DNA from: Winogradskyella sp. J14-2
GTDB taxonomy: Bacteria > Bacteroidota > Bacteroidia > Flavobacteriales > Flavobacteriaceae
Assembly (NCBI RefSeq): GCF_001971725.1
Contig: NZ_CP019388.1
Location: 3,180,501-3,244,500 of the forward strand
Direction of reading: 5' to 3'
Length of the DNA: 64,000 nt
The notes beneath the pieces were generated by a model. It worked only from the letters and a program-made list of their open reading frames with translations. It was not told where the DNA came from and made no database searches. A program made the position numbers and the translations under genes. Shown one piece after another: positions 34,767 through 43,390 of this stretch; position 1 is the stretch's first letter, and each line of letters opens with the position of its first letter.

Positions 34767-35599
34767 TGAGTAAATATATACTAACCATATTAGTTGTTTT
34801 TAGTTCATTTTTGGTTTCATCTCAAGATCTAAAAATTATGAGCTACAACATAAAACTAGATTATCCCAAGGACGGAAAAAATAGTTGGGCCAATAGAAAA
34901 CCATTCTTAATCAGTCAGGTAAAATTCTATGCACCAGATGTATTGGGAGTGCAAGAAGCCATGCCAAATCAAATGAAAGCTATGGATAGCCTATTAGTGG
35001 ATTATAGCTACGTTGGTGTTGGTAGAGATGATGGTAAGAATAAAGGCGAGTATTCTGCCATTTTTTATAATAAGGATAAGCTCGATGTAATAAAATCTTC
35101 AACCTTCTGGTTATCAGAAACACCAGGCAAAGTTAGTATGGGTTGGGATGCCGTTTGTAATCGTGTATGTACTTATGCATTATTTCAAGATAAAAACACA
35201 AATCGTAAGTTTTGGGTGTTCAATACACATTTTGACCATGTAGGGGAAGAAGCAAGAAAGCATAGTGCCATTTTAATTCTTGCTAAAATAAAAAGCCTAA
35301 ATACGGAGAATCAACCCGTATTTTTAACAGGTGACTTTAATATGGAACCTAATCATAAAAGTATCTCTTTAATTTCTAAAACATTAAAGGATTCTAAACA
35401 CATTTGCGAATTAGATTTTGGTCCACAAGGGACATTTAATGGTTTTAATTTTAATAAACCAGTAACCCGTAGAATCGATTATATTTTCGTATCAGAAGAT
35501 GTTGAAGTTAACAAATATGCAGTGTTGAGTGATAATTGGAATATGCAATACCCATCAGACCATCTACCTGTGTTAATAGAAGCTAAACTAACTAACTAA
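34763..35599 (+). CDS. Secreted endonuclease/exonuclease/phosphatase-fold protein
   Basis: 278 residues with a signal peptide (ending FLVSSQ). EEP-fold motifs appear in order: LKIMSYNIKLDYP, LGVQEAMPNQ (metal Glu), VFNTHFDHVGEEAR, FLTGDFNMEP, TFNGFN, RRIDYIFVSED and the final YPSDHLPV (catalytic His). The fold includes nucleases, sphingomyelinases and phosphatases. Members are frequent in PULs, where they are suspected, without proof, of hydrolysing phosphodiesters or other non-glycosidic substituents. It overlaps GH43 by the ATGA junction, so it belongs to the locus. Confidence 0.8.
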   Translation: MMSKYILTILVVFSSFLVSSQDLKIMSYNIKLDYPKDGKNSWANRKPFLISQVKFYAPDVLGVQEAMPNQMKAMDSLLVDYSYVGVGRDDGKNKGEYSAIFYNKDKLDVIKSSTFWLSETPGKVSMGWDAVCNRVCTYALFQDKNTNRKFWVFNTHFDHVGEEARKHSAILILAKIKSLNTENQPVFLTGDFNMEPNHKSISLISKTLKDSKHICELDFGPQGTFNGFNFNKPVTRRIDYIFVSEDVEVNKYAVLSDNWNMQYPSDHLPVLIEAKLTN

Positions 35600-35609
35600 T
35601 TATATAACA

Positions 35610-36986
35610 ATGAATAAGAAGACATTTTTACTGCTAATTACAGCAATTTCGGCCCTTGGTGGTTTGCTATTTGGTTATGATACTGGTGTAATTAATGGCG
35701 CACAATTTTATTTGAGTAAGTATTTTGAATTTGACCCAACAATGAAAGGTTTAGTTGTGAGCAGTGCACTTTGGGGTTGTTTTTTTGGTGCCATTATTGC
35801 CGGACCCTTAAGTATAAAAATAGGGCGCAAGTGGTCGTTAATTATTTCAGCGATACTATTCTCTGTATCAGCTTGGGGTTCTGGACTACCAGAAATGTTG
35901 CCTGAAACTATAACGGTGCTTATCGTTTTTAGGATTATTGGTGGATTGGGAATTGGTATAGCTTCGATGAATGCACCTATGTACATAGCCGAAATTGCAC
36001 CAAGTAACATTAGAGGAAAAATGGTAACGTACTACCAACTAGCTATTGTGGTAGGCTTTTTTGTAGTGTTTTTAGCTACTTATTTTATAGGTAATAACTT
36101 AACCGAAGCACAAAATATTCAATTTGGCTGGAGACGCATGTTTTGGTCTGAACTTATACCAAGTATCCTGTTTTTAGTGCTCCTGTTTCTTGTTCCTAAG
36201 AGTCCACGTTGGTTGGCATTAAAAGGAGATGATGATGCAGCCTTGAGGATTTTGAATAAAGTTCATGGTGAAGTTCAGGCAAAAAACGAAATTAAAGAGA
36301 TTAAAGAATCTTTAGAAACTAATAACAACAAAGAAAAAGTTAATTATTTATCAAAGGCAATTCTTATAATTATAATCATTGGTACTGCACTTTCTATGTT
36401 ACAACAGTTTACAGGAATTAATGCGGTACTATATTACGGAGCAGATATATTTGAAAAGGCTTTAGGTTTTGGAAAAGAGGATGTATTGGCTCAACAAATA
36501 TTGTTAGCATTTGTTAATTTGGTATTTACGTTTGTGGCGATGTTTACTGTTGATAAATACGGTAGAAAACCATTATTGTATATTGGTTCTATTGGTATGA
36601 TTGTAGGGTTCTTGTTATTAGGAGTTTCATTGCAACAAAATGCAGTAGGCTTGGTATCTTTAATTGGTGTTTTAGTATTTATCGCTTCTTTTGCTTTGTC
36701 CATGGGACCTGTAGTTTGGGTGATATTATCAGAAATGTTCCCTAATAAAATGCGAAGTGTTGCCATGTCTGTAGCCGTAGCAGCACAATGGGCTGCAAAT
36801 GGTTTGGTATCACAGACGTTTCCGATGGTAATGGAAAGTGAGGCCAACAACAGCGCACCTTGGAATGGCTCAATGCCATACTTTATTTTTATAGCCTTTA
36901 TTCTTGTAATTATCTTTTTAACTTATAAGTTTATTCCAGAAACCAAAGGAAAATCCTTGGAAGAGATCGAGGAATTTTGGGAGTAA
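35610..36986 (+). CDS. Sugar porter family MFS transporter (sugar:H+ symporter)
   Basis: 458 residues with 12 predicted transmembrane helices. Sugar-porter signatures: GGLLFGYDTGVINGA in TM1, GRKWS after TM2, PKSPRWLALKG before the central loop, QQFTGINAVLYYG in TM7, DKYGRKPLL after TM8, and PETKGKSLEEIEEFW at the C-terminus. This is the XylE/GLUT-like family that moves monosaccharides across the inner membrane. As the last gene of the locus it should take up the sugar released in the periplasm, most simply glucose or a pentose. No kinase or catabolic gene accompanies it. Confidence 0.93.
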   Translation: MNKKTFLLLITAISALGGLLFGYDTGVINGAQFYLSKYFEFDPTMKGLVVSSALWGCFFGAIIAGPLSIKIGRKWSLIISAILFSVSAWGSGLPEMLPETITVLIVFRIIGGLGIGIASMNAPMYIAEIAPSNIRGKMVTYYQLAIVVGFFVVFLATYFIGNNLTEAQNIQFGWRRMFWSELIPSILFLVLLFLVPKSPRWLALKGDDDAALRILNKVHGEVQAKNEIKEIKESLETNNNKEKVNYLSKAILIIIIIGTALSMLQQFTGINAVLYYGADIFEKALGFGKEDVLAQQILLAFVNLVFTFVAMFTVDKYGRKPLLYIGSIGMIVGFLLLGVSLQQNAVGLVSLIGVLVFIASFALSMGPVVWVILSEMFPNKMRSVAMSVAVAAQWAANGLVSQTFPMVMESEANNSAPWNGSMPYFIFIAFILVIIFLTYKFIPETKGKSLEEIEEFWE

Positions 36987-37008
36987 TCAGACTTAAATTG
37001 TATAAATA

Positions 37009-37046
37009 AAAAAAAACGGTTTAGCAGATTCTAGACCGTTTTTTTT
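37009..37046. terminator. Bidirectional intrinsic terminator at the PUL end
   Basis: ACGGTTTAG and CTAGACCGT pair around a 6-base loop, with an A run on the left and a T run on the right, so the hairpin can end both the plus-strand PUL transcript and the minus-strand PepSY gene. Confidence 0.9.
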
Positions 37047-37115
37047 ATATACTATCGTTTCAATTTTAATTTACATCAACAAAAACGTATGTAATAGAAT
37101 AGAGGCGCACTAAAC

Positions 37116-38249
37116 TTAGATGCTTTTTATAACTTTCTTCTTTTTATAGTTTCGTCCATACCATAGCAAAACACCTGTAATTGGTAAACTTGCTGTTAAT
37201 AAGCTAACTAAAAAAGCAATAATCTTTCCGGCTATTCCTCCTATTGCGCCTATGTGTATGTCATAATTCATACGCAGTATTTTATCAGCTAATTGGGCAT
37301 TTTTATATTTTCCATAAATACTTGGCGTTTCAATTTCCTCTAAAGTGTTTTGATCGAAAAACCTAAAATCTGAATCATAATATAACCCTTTACTGTTAGA
37401 AACTTCTACATAGATACTTTCTTCTTTTGTTTTGGGGTAATGTATTTCAAAGCTCTCAGCATTTGGATTTTCTTTTTTGAGTTTATAAATTAAATGATCT
37501 ATTGGTACTTCACTGTCTTTTTCATTAATATTGCTCAGATTTTTTGGCACAATAAAATGCACATTTTTTTGGCCACTAGCAGTTTTATACACTATATATT
37601 TTAGCCAGTTGTAGGACATCATGGAGCCGGTAAATGCTAAAATCAATGCCAACGAACAAATATAAAATCCTATAACAGTATGTAGATCAAAGTTTTTACG
37701 TTTCCAGCGTGTGGTTTTTTTCCAATCAAATCTTAAGCGTTGCTTAAGATTTTTACGTTTTTTGGGTAGCCATAAAATGAAACCCGACAAAATAATTAAA
37801 ATAAAAACTAAGATTGAAGCTCCTACAACTTGCTCGCCAATTGCTTTGGGCAGCCAAAGGCGCATGTGGCCCTTTAAAACAAATGCAAAAAAACCTGAAA
37901 GGTGGTCATCTATCTGAATCACCTTACCAGAGTATGGATTTAAGAAGACGCTTTGGTAAAACTCTGGTTCAGCGTCGTAAAATATAACTTCTATAGCCTC
38001 ATCACTTTTCTTAAAAAGTGTTCCGTGCACTGTATTATTGGGAAAAATCTCTTTAGCTATTTCTCTTGCCTCAGTTGGTGTTATAATGGGTTGGTTCTGT
38101 GGTGAGACGTTTTTATAATCGTCGTATAAGCTTTCAATTTCGTCTTTAAAAGTCCAGCAGCATCCTGTAATTGCCACTATAAATACCACGAGACCTGTAA
38201 TAAGGCCTAATATTTTATGTAGCTGAAATATGATCTTTTTAAAGGTCAT
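37116..38249 (-). CDS. PepSY-associated TM helix protein
   Basis: 377 residues with four predicted membrane helices (about 14-34, 140-162, 190-215 and 340-368) and a large periplasmic region holding PepSY-like segments (EIFPNNTVHGTLF; SVFLNPYSGKVIQIDDHLSG). The opening HKILGLITGLVVFIVAITG and HLSGFFAFVLKGHMRLW are typical of the PepSY_TM family, whose genes commonly lie beside TonB-dependent siderophore receptors and are thought to reduce or process imported ferric complexes. It follows such a receptor here, separated by a hairpin. Confidence 0.88.
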   Translation of the reverse strand: MTFKKIIFQLHKILGLITGLVVFIVAITGCCWTFKDEIESLYDDYKNVSPQNQPIITPTEAREIAKEIFPNNTVHGTLFKKSDEAIEVIFYDAEPEFYQSVFLNPYSGKVIQIDDHLSGFFAFVLKGHMRLWLPKAIGEQVVGASILVFILIILSGFILWLPKKRKNLKQRLRFDWKKTTRWKRKNFDLHTVIGFYICSLALILAFTGSMMSYNWLKYIVYKTASGQKNVHFIVPKNLSNINEKDSEVPIDHLIYKLKKENPNAESFEIHYPKTKEESIYVEVSNSKGLYYDSDFRFFDQNTLEEIETPSIYGKYKNAQLADKILRMNYDIHIGAIGGIAGKIIAFLVSLLTASLPITGVLLWYGRNYKKKKVIKSI

Positions 38250-38264
38250 TGATAAGAGTTTAAG

Positions 38265-38299
38265 AAAAGAGCAAGAACAATTTATTGTCTTGCTCTTTT
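38265..38299 (-). terminator. Hairpin between receptor and PepSY genes
   Basis: AAAAGAGCAAGA and TCTTGCTCTTTT form a perfect 12-bp stem with an 11-base loop; in the minus-strand transcript a U-rich tail follows. It can end the receptor mRNA while letting some transcription continue into the PepSY gene. Confidence 0.75.
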
Positions 38300-38310
38300 T
38301 ACGGAAATAA

Positions 38311-40734
38311 TTAAAATAGATATGAAATGTTTGCCAATAATGCTCTTGGTTGTTGGGGATTTATGGTGGTCCATCCTTTGTAGTATTCCTTATTAAAGGC
38401 ATTATTTAATTTTAACCCGATTCTATATTTATCTGCCTGATAAAAAACGGTTGCGTTTGCAATGGTGTAACTTGGTAAGATAAACTCTCCGGTAGAGGCA
38501 TAGTTAATTGCAAGACGCTCACTTGCGCCATTAAATCCTAATCCAATTCCAAAACCATCTAATTTTCCATCTTGAAATTCATAATTTGCCCAAAAGTTAT
38601 AAAGTGTTTCTGGTCCAGCTTCAAGTGGTCTTCTATTTAGTATTTCTGTATTGTCTGATTTGGTAGTTTCGCTGTCGTTATTACTATAGCCAGCTCTAAT
38701 ATTGAGTCCTTTTATTGGGTTGGCATTTATTTCAATTTCAAAACCTTTGCTAACTACTTCACCACCTTGAATTCTATTAAAGGGCGACGAAGGATCTGTT
38801 ATAACTCGGTCTTTTACCTTAATATCGTAATAACTTATGGTTGCATTTAGGCGGTTATTAAAGAGGTTTGTTTTAATTCCAAACTCAAGTTGATTGGCTT
38901 GTTCTGGGTCAAAGGTCTTTAGAGTTTGTGGACCATCATCAGGGTTGCCCACTAATTGCGGTGCCACATTGGTAAAACCATTTTGGTAGTTTCCAAACAC
39001 TGATAGTTTATCTTTTATGGGCTGATACAATAATCCTAATTTTGGTGAAAAGGTGGTTTGATTAAAATCGTCATCGCTATCAGATAGATCACCTTCATTA
39101 TCAAAATGGTCTAACCTTATACCCATCATTGCAGAGAAGTTATCCGTAAAATTGATAACGTCAGATACATATACACTGTAAATATGATATTTAGACTTTA
39201 TATTAGCTACTCCTTGCGATGCCAGTACAGCATCAACACCCGATGTTGATAGCGGGAATAAGTCATCTTCAACATCTGGAGTAAAAGGATTATCACCGTT
39301 TAGGTTTCCGTCTGGTGTTACATTTCCGTAAAACGCATATCCTGTACTGTTATCTGTCTGTGTTTGATTAAAATAGTCGATACCAACAACCATTCTATTT
39401 CTTAACGCGCCGATGTTAAAATCTCCTATAAAGTTTTGCTGAATGTCTGTTGTTTGGGTATTTGCATTCTGTCTGTTAATAAAACGAGAATATGTATTAC
39501 CTTCTAAAATACCAAAATCAAAAAGGTACGAGTAATATCCCTTTGTTGATGTGAAACTTTTTGAAAGTAGGGTTTGAGATTGCCATGTATCGGATATTTT
39601 ATAATCCATTTCAATTCTATAATTCTGAGTAGGGTTTTGTAAGGTTAAGTCATTGCTTGTAAATGATAGTTTGTTGTTATAATTGAGTTCATTAAGATTT
39701 GATGCGACTGTTGGTGCGCTTCTATTTAGAAATAAAAACGTAGGGTTTGTTTGCTCTGCTTGGGTAATTTCTCCGTAAAAAGAGAACGAAAGTCTATTGT
39801 TTACTCTATACGATAACGATGGTGCTATAAAAAAAGATGTTCTAAAGCCAGCGTCTTGAAAACTTTGTTCTGTTGTATAAGCGGTATTTAACCTAAAATA
39901 TAAATTATCTTTTTTGCTCAACGCAGTATTAAAATCTCCAACAATTTGGTTTAGTCCATAAGTCCCAGAAGTAAAAGATAACTCACCGCCTGTACCTACA
40001 TAAGGTTTTTTGGTAACAACGTTTATGAGGCCACCATAAGAGCTTACGGCATTTCCAAACAATGTGGCAGAAGGCCCTTTTAATACCTCAATACGCTCAA
40101 TGTTTGCAGGATTTATTGTTCCGTTTGTTAGACCAGGTAGACCGTTTACCAGTTGAGGCTGAACAGAAAACCCTCTAAGCGAATAATAACCAGCACCGTC
40201 GCCACCACGACCTGTAGATGTCCACAATTGCTCAACACCAGTTGCATTTTTTAGTGCATCATCAAAATTTGTAACGATCTGTGATTTTAAAATTTCGTTG
40301 GTGACTGTACTGTATACTTGTGTGTTTTCTATGTCTTTTAGAGGAAGTTTAGCAACATAAGCCGTTTTTTTTCTTGAGAATTTGTTGCGACGCTCGCCTT
40401 GGATGACCACCTCATTTAAAATTTCATTTCCCTCATAGAGAATTATTGGTTCTAGTTCTAAGGTTTGATTATTGGTTACTGAGATAGGAATTTCTTTTGT
40501 TTTAAAACCGATATGAGAAACCGAAAGAATATAATTACCTTTCTCTAGAGTATTAATTTCAAAGTAACCATTTTCATTGGTTTGTGTACCCTTGGTTGTG
40601 TTCTGTAAAGTAACATTTACACCATAAAGAGGGTTTTGATTGTAGTCTTTTACAGTTCCAGTAACTGTGCCGCTTTGAGATAAAATTAAATTTGTAAATA
40701 GTAGGATGGCTAATGTAGGTAATAGATTTTTCAT
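38311..40734 (-). CDS. TonB-dependent siderophore-type outer-membrane receptor
   Basis: 807 residues. Signal peptide (ending NLILSQ), CarboxypepD_reg-like domain (~20-105; GTVTGTVKDYNQNPLYGVNV), a linker with the TonB-box-like EVVIQGERRNKFS, plug (~150-260; NPANIERIEVLKGPSATLFG and GGLINVVTKKPY), and a barrel ending ALLANISYLF. The GVEQLWTSTGRGGDG and YSLRGFSVQPQLVNGL segments are typical of ferrichrome/FhuE-like receptors rather than SusC. Probable substrate: a ferric siderophore. Iron control is suggested by the upstream dyads at 40742-40829; the PepSY gene follows. Confidence 0.9.
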   Translation of the reverse strand: MKNLLPTLAILLFTNLILSQSGTVTGTVKDYNQNPLYGVNVTLQNTTKGTQTNENGYFEINTLEKGNYILSVSHIGFKTKEIPISVTNNQTLELEPIILYEGNEILNEVVIQGERRNKFSRKKTAYVAKLPLKDIENTQVYSTVTNEILKSQIVTNFDDALKNATGVEQLWTSTGRGGDGAGYYSLRGFSVQPQLVNGLPGLTNGTINPANIERIEVLKGPSATLFGNAVSSYGGLINVVTKKPYVGTGGELSFTSGTYGLNQIVGDFNTALSKKDNLYFRLNTAYTTEQSFQDAGFRTSFFIAPSLSYRVNNRLSFSFYGEITQAEQTNPTFLFLNRSAPTVASNLNELNYNNKLSFTSNDLTLQNPTQNYRIEMDYKISDTWQSQTLLSKSFTSTKGYYSYLFDFGILEGNTYSRFINRQNANTQTTDIQQNFIGDFNIGALRNRMVVGIDYFNQTQTDNSTGYAFYGNVTPDGNLNGDNPFTPDVEDDLFPLSTSGVDAVLASQGVANIKSKYHIYSVYVSDVINFTDNFSAMMGIRLDHFDNEGDLSDSDDDFNQTTFSPKLGLLYQPIKDKLSVFGNYQNGFTNVAPQLVGNPDDGPQTLKTFDPEQANQLEFGIKTNLFNNRLNATISYYDIKVKDRVITDPSSPFNRIQGGEVVSKGFEIEINANPIKGLNIRAGYSNNDSETTKSDNTEILNRRPLEAGPETLYNFWANYEFQDGKLDGFGIGLGFNGASERLAINYASTGEFILPSYTIANATVFYQADKYRIGLKLNNAFNKEYYKGWTTINPQQPRALLANISYLF

Positions 40735-40741
40735 TTGTATT

Positions 40742-40829
40742 TATTTAGACTTGATATAAATAGTGAATTAGGACGCAAAAATATTTATCAATTCTTTATT
40801 TACAAAATTATTTATAACAATTCTAAATA
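40742..40829 (-). promoter_or_regulatory. Two inverted Fur-box-like dyads upstream of the siderophore receptor
   Basis: The 21 bp at 40742-40762 (minus strand) and 40809-40829 (plus strand) agree at 19 of 21 positions; each has TATTTA at one end and TAAATA at the other. A weaker third copy lies near 40782-40801. Paired AT-rich dyads in front of an iron-type TonB receptor fit Fur-type repression. The near copy is only 7 bp from the start codon. Confidence 0.55.
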
Positions 40830-41136
40830 ATAATTTTTAACACATTGATTCTCTGATAGAAGATGAGTGTTTATTTGATTAAAAAAAACTAGCTAAGTCA
40901 AAACGAACGCAAGCTTTCTAACACTATTTAAGTTTCTACTATTGTATAATTTTAAATGGCATGAGAACCTTTTGAGTGACTGACACTATAGGTGTTATCG
41001 TAGGTTATAGGTTGGTTTTCTCACAGATTTTACTGAAATATTATAGCTAATAATTGGTTATAACCGTTGTTAAAACATTACTATTGTTATTTCTGTTTTT
41101 GTGTTTAAGACGTCATTAAATCACAAACTAGATGAA
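40830..41136. other. Intergenic stretch with no recognised feature
   Basis: About 300 bp of AT-rich sequence between the receptor's control region and the tRNA terminator. No open frame with family resemblance, no strong hairpin and no repeat shared with the rest of the window was seen. Confidence 0.5.
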
Positions 41137-41168
41137 TAAAAAAACGGCTTAGCGTGAACTAAACCGTA
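41137..41168 (-). terminator. Terminator of the tRNA-Met gene
   Basis: ACGGCTTAG and CTAAACCGT pair (one mismatch) just downstream, on the minus strand, of the tRNA. The A run on the left gives a U tract in the transcript. Confidence 0.7.
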
Positions 41169-41192
41169 AATTTTGGGTGATTTATCTACTAG

Positions 41193-41266
41193 TAGCGAGA
41201 TCGAGATTTGAACTCGAGACCTCCGGGTTATGAATCCGACGCTCTAACCAACTGAGCTACCTCGCC
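41193..41266 (-). tRNA. tRNA-Met, anticodon CAU (elongator type)
   Basis: The 74-nt minus-strand sequence folds as a cloverleaf. The acceptor GGCGAGG pairs with TCTCGCT, D-stem GCTC/GAGC flanks AGTTGGTTA, the anticodon loop is TTCATAA, and the T-arm TCGAG/CTCGA encloses TTCAAAT. CCA is not encoded. The paired acceptor start (G1-U72) and lack of the GGG/CCC anticodon-stem run argue against the initiator tRNA; a lysidine-modified tRNA-Ile2 is not fully excluded. Confidence 0.92.
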
Positions 41267-41394
41267 ATTTTTGCGGTTGCAAATATAAAAACAAAATCTA
41301 GTACCACAAACAATACATTCTAAAAAATATTTTTTATCTAAAGTTTTGAATTGTATCATAATTGCATATATTGAACAAATAATTAAATGCTTCT

Positions 41395-41787
41395 ATGGAC
41401 GATAAAGAAAAATATGAAATGGAGTTTGTAATACAAGCATCTCCATCGTTGATTTACCAGTATATATCTACACCTTCAGGCCTTTCGGAGTGGTTTGCCG
41501 ACAATGTGAATTCTAGAGGAGAATTGTTTACTTTTATTTGGGATGGATCTGAAGAACAAGCAAAATTATTGACAAAAAAAAGTGGAGAACGCGTAAAGTT
41601 TCGTTGGTTAAGCGACGAAGAAGATGGTGCGAGTTATTATTTTGAAATTAGAATACAAGTAGACGAAATCACAAAAGATGTATCTCTTATGATAACAGAT
41701 TTTGCTGAAGAAGATGAGATAGATGAAGGCAAAATGCTTTGGGATAATCAAATCTCTAGTCTTAAACAAGTTTTAGGCTCGCGATAA
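41395..41787 (+). CDS. START-like domain protein (AHSA1/SRPBCC superfamily)
   Basis: 130 residues, soluble and acidic, no signal peptide. The opening (YEMEFVIQASPSLIYQYIST), GLSEWFADNVN and KVRFRWL-like central strand (RVKFRWLSDEEDG) match the START_2 group conserved in Flavobacteriia as a housekeeping gene of unknown role. It is followed by a terminator, so it is probably transcribed alone. Confidence 0.85.
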   Translation: MDDKEKYEMEFVIQASPSLIYQYISTPSGLSEWFADNVNSRGELFTFIWDGSEEQAKLLTKKSGERVKFRWLSDEEDGASYYFEIRIQVDEITKDVSLMITDFAEEDEIDEGKMLWDNQISSLKQVLGSR

Positions 41788-41816
41788 CCTGTAACTAACA
41801 CAACTATTATATATTT

Positions 41817-41853
41817 GTCTCGGTTTAATTTAAAACTAAATCGAGACTTTTTT
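41817..41853 (+). terminator. Intrinsic terminator directly abutting the next start codon
   Basis: GTCTCGGTTTA (41817-41827) pairs with TAAATCGAGAC (41837-41847), followed by six T residues at 41848-41853. The ATG of the aminotransferase begins at 41854. Confidence 0.85.
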
Positions 41854-42708
41854 ATGGTAAATTTTAACGGAAACCTAATTGACCCTGATAATGCTTTATT
41901 CACATCAGAAAATAGAGGCTACAAGTACGGTGATGCACTTTTTGAAACTTTAAAAGTTGTTAATGGTAAAATATTTTTTTGGGAAGACCATTACTTTAGG
42001 CTTATGGCATCGATGCGCATAATGCGTATGGATATTCCTATGAATTTTACTATGGAATTTTTAGAGGCAGAAATTCTCAAAACGATTGAGGCAAGCAACC
42101 TACATAATACGTCTGCAAGAGTACGATTAAATGTTGATAGAGGGGAAGGTGGTAGGTATTTACCAAGCGAAGCATCTAAAGTAAACTTCAATATTACAGC
42201 AGAAACTTTTGAGGAGGCATTTTATATAGTTAAGGATAACCAATCCTACGAAGTTGATTTATATAAAGACTTTTTTGTTGCACCAGGATTGCTTTCTGGC
42301 TTAAAAAACAACAATAAAGCAATCCAAATAATGGGAAGCATTTATGCCAAGGAAAATGATTTAGAAAATTGTTTGGTACTCAATACCAATAAGTCTGTGA
42401 TAGAAGCTTTAAACGGGAATTTATTTTTAGTAAAGGGAGATAAAGTTAAAACTCCACCTCTTGAAGATGGATGTTTAAAAGGTATAATGCGAAAGCAGAT
42501 TTTAGAAATTTTATCTAAGGATGTAAATCTTTTTGTAGAAGAAGCTTCAATTAGCCCTTTTGAACTTCAAAAAGCGGACGAATTGTTTATCACAAATGTA
42601 ATTAAAGGTATAGTACCAATAAAAAAGTATCGTAAGAAGACTTATAGTAACGATTTTGCAAAAAAACTTGCTAACAATTTGAATGCAAAAATAAGGCTAG
42701 GAGCTTAA
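41854..42708 (+). CDS. PLP-dependent class IV aminotransferase
   Basis: The ATG at 41854 (MVNFNGNLIDPDNALFTSEN) is chosen over an upstream TTG that lies inside the terminator hairpin; 284 residues. Class IV fold-type features: RGYKYGDALFETLKVVNGKI, RVRLNVDRG, the PLP lysine region GLLSGLKNNNKA, LNTNKSVIEALNGNLFLVKG, and PPLEDGCLKGIMRKQIL. The family includes branched-chain aminotransferase, D-amino-acid aminotransferase and aminodeoxychorismate lyase; the sequence does not settle which. Its stop codon overlaps that of the convergent yqgE gene by 4 bp. Confidence 0.88.
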   Translation: MVNFNGNLIDPDNALFTSENRGYKYGDALFETLKVVNGKIFFWEDHYFRLMASMRIMRMDIPMNFTMEFLEAEILKTIEASNLHNTSARVRLNVDRGEGGRYLPSEASKVNFNITAETFEEAFYIVKDNQSYEVDLYKDFFVAPGLLSGLKNNNKAIQIMGSIYAKENDLENCLVLNTNKSVIEALNGNLFLVKGDKVKTPPLEDGCLKGIMRKQILEILSKDVNLFVEEASISPFELQKADELFITNVIKGIVPIKKYRKKTYSNDFAKKLANNLNAKIRLGA

Positions 42709-43259
42709 TTATAGCTTGGGTTTTCGGGCGCATTAGACCATATTTTATATTCACCACCGAGCTCTAACATTTTTTCGCGCCAAAAAGAATTACAGGACTT
42801 TGCAATAATTTCGTTGTTATAAATATTTTCGGATACAAGCCACGCATTAGACTCTAATTCGTTATCTAATTGCTGCTCAGCCCAGCCTGAATAGCCTAAA
42901 AAGAACCTTATATCATTCTTGGTAATTTTATTACTATTAATAAGGTCTAAAACTACGGTAAAGTCTCCTCCCCAAAAAATACCATTAGATATTTCTACAC
43001 TATTAGGAATTAGTTCTGGTGATTTATGGATAAAGTATAGATTATCTTGTTCTACAGGGCCACCATTATATATTATAAATTCTGATTCTGTTCCTTCAAT
43101 AAGGTCTTTTAAATTATATTCTAGAGGTTTGTTTAGTATAAACCCAACAGATCCCAACGCGTTATGGTCTGCTAAGAGAATCACAGCCCTATTAAAGGAT
43201 ATGTCGCCTATTATAGATGGCTCTGCGATTAATAAATTGCCTTTTTCGGGTTTAGTCAT
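42705..43259 (-). CDS. YqgE/AlgH family protein
   Basis: 184 residues. KGNLLIAEPSIIGDISFNRA at the start and SVGFILNKPLEYNLKDLI, YNGGPVEQDNLYFIH and RFFLGYSGWAEQQLDNEL are diagnostic of the UPF0301/YqgE (AlgH) family. The molecular role is unproven. It ends tail-to-tail with the aminotransferase, the two stop codons sharing bases. Confidence 0.92.
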   Translation of the reverse strand: MTKPEKGNLLIAEPSIIGDISFNRAVILLADHNALGSVGFILNKPLEYNLKDLIEGTESEFIIYNGGPVEQDNLYFIHKSPELIPNSVEISNGIFWGGDFTVVLDLINSNKITKNDIRFFLGYSGWAEQQLDNELESNAWLVSENIYNNEIIAKSCNSFWREKMLELGGEYKIWSNAPENPSYN

Positions 43260-43340
43260 TTTTTAAATATCCTATAAATGATAATTAAATCTAGAATATT
43301 TTTGTCACTTAAACAACTTAAAGCTATTAAAATTGGGGTA

Positions 43341-43370
43341 AAAAAAAGCCTGCTAATTTTAGCAGGCTTG
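43341..43370 (-). terminator. Terminator of the HU gene
   Basis: AAGCCTGCTAA pairs with TTAGCAGGCTT with a very short loop; the eight A residues on the left become a U tract in the minus-strand transcript. Confidence 0.88.
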
Positions 43371-43390
43371 ATATTTTAAGAAAAAATGTT

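Noticed and set aside
36491..36850. 119-residue antisense frame in the sugar transporter gene
   Set aside because: Reverse complement of membrane-helix codons; no independent evidence.
40860..41130. Possible small RNA or peptide in the gap before the tRNA
   Set aside because: No promoter-hairpin-terminator series or convincing small frame could be supported.
41193..41266. tRNA-Met as an attachment site for a mobile island containing the PUL
   Set aside because: No integrase, no repeated tRNA 3' end and no other mobility gene was seen; the PUL ends 4 kb away behind its own terminator.
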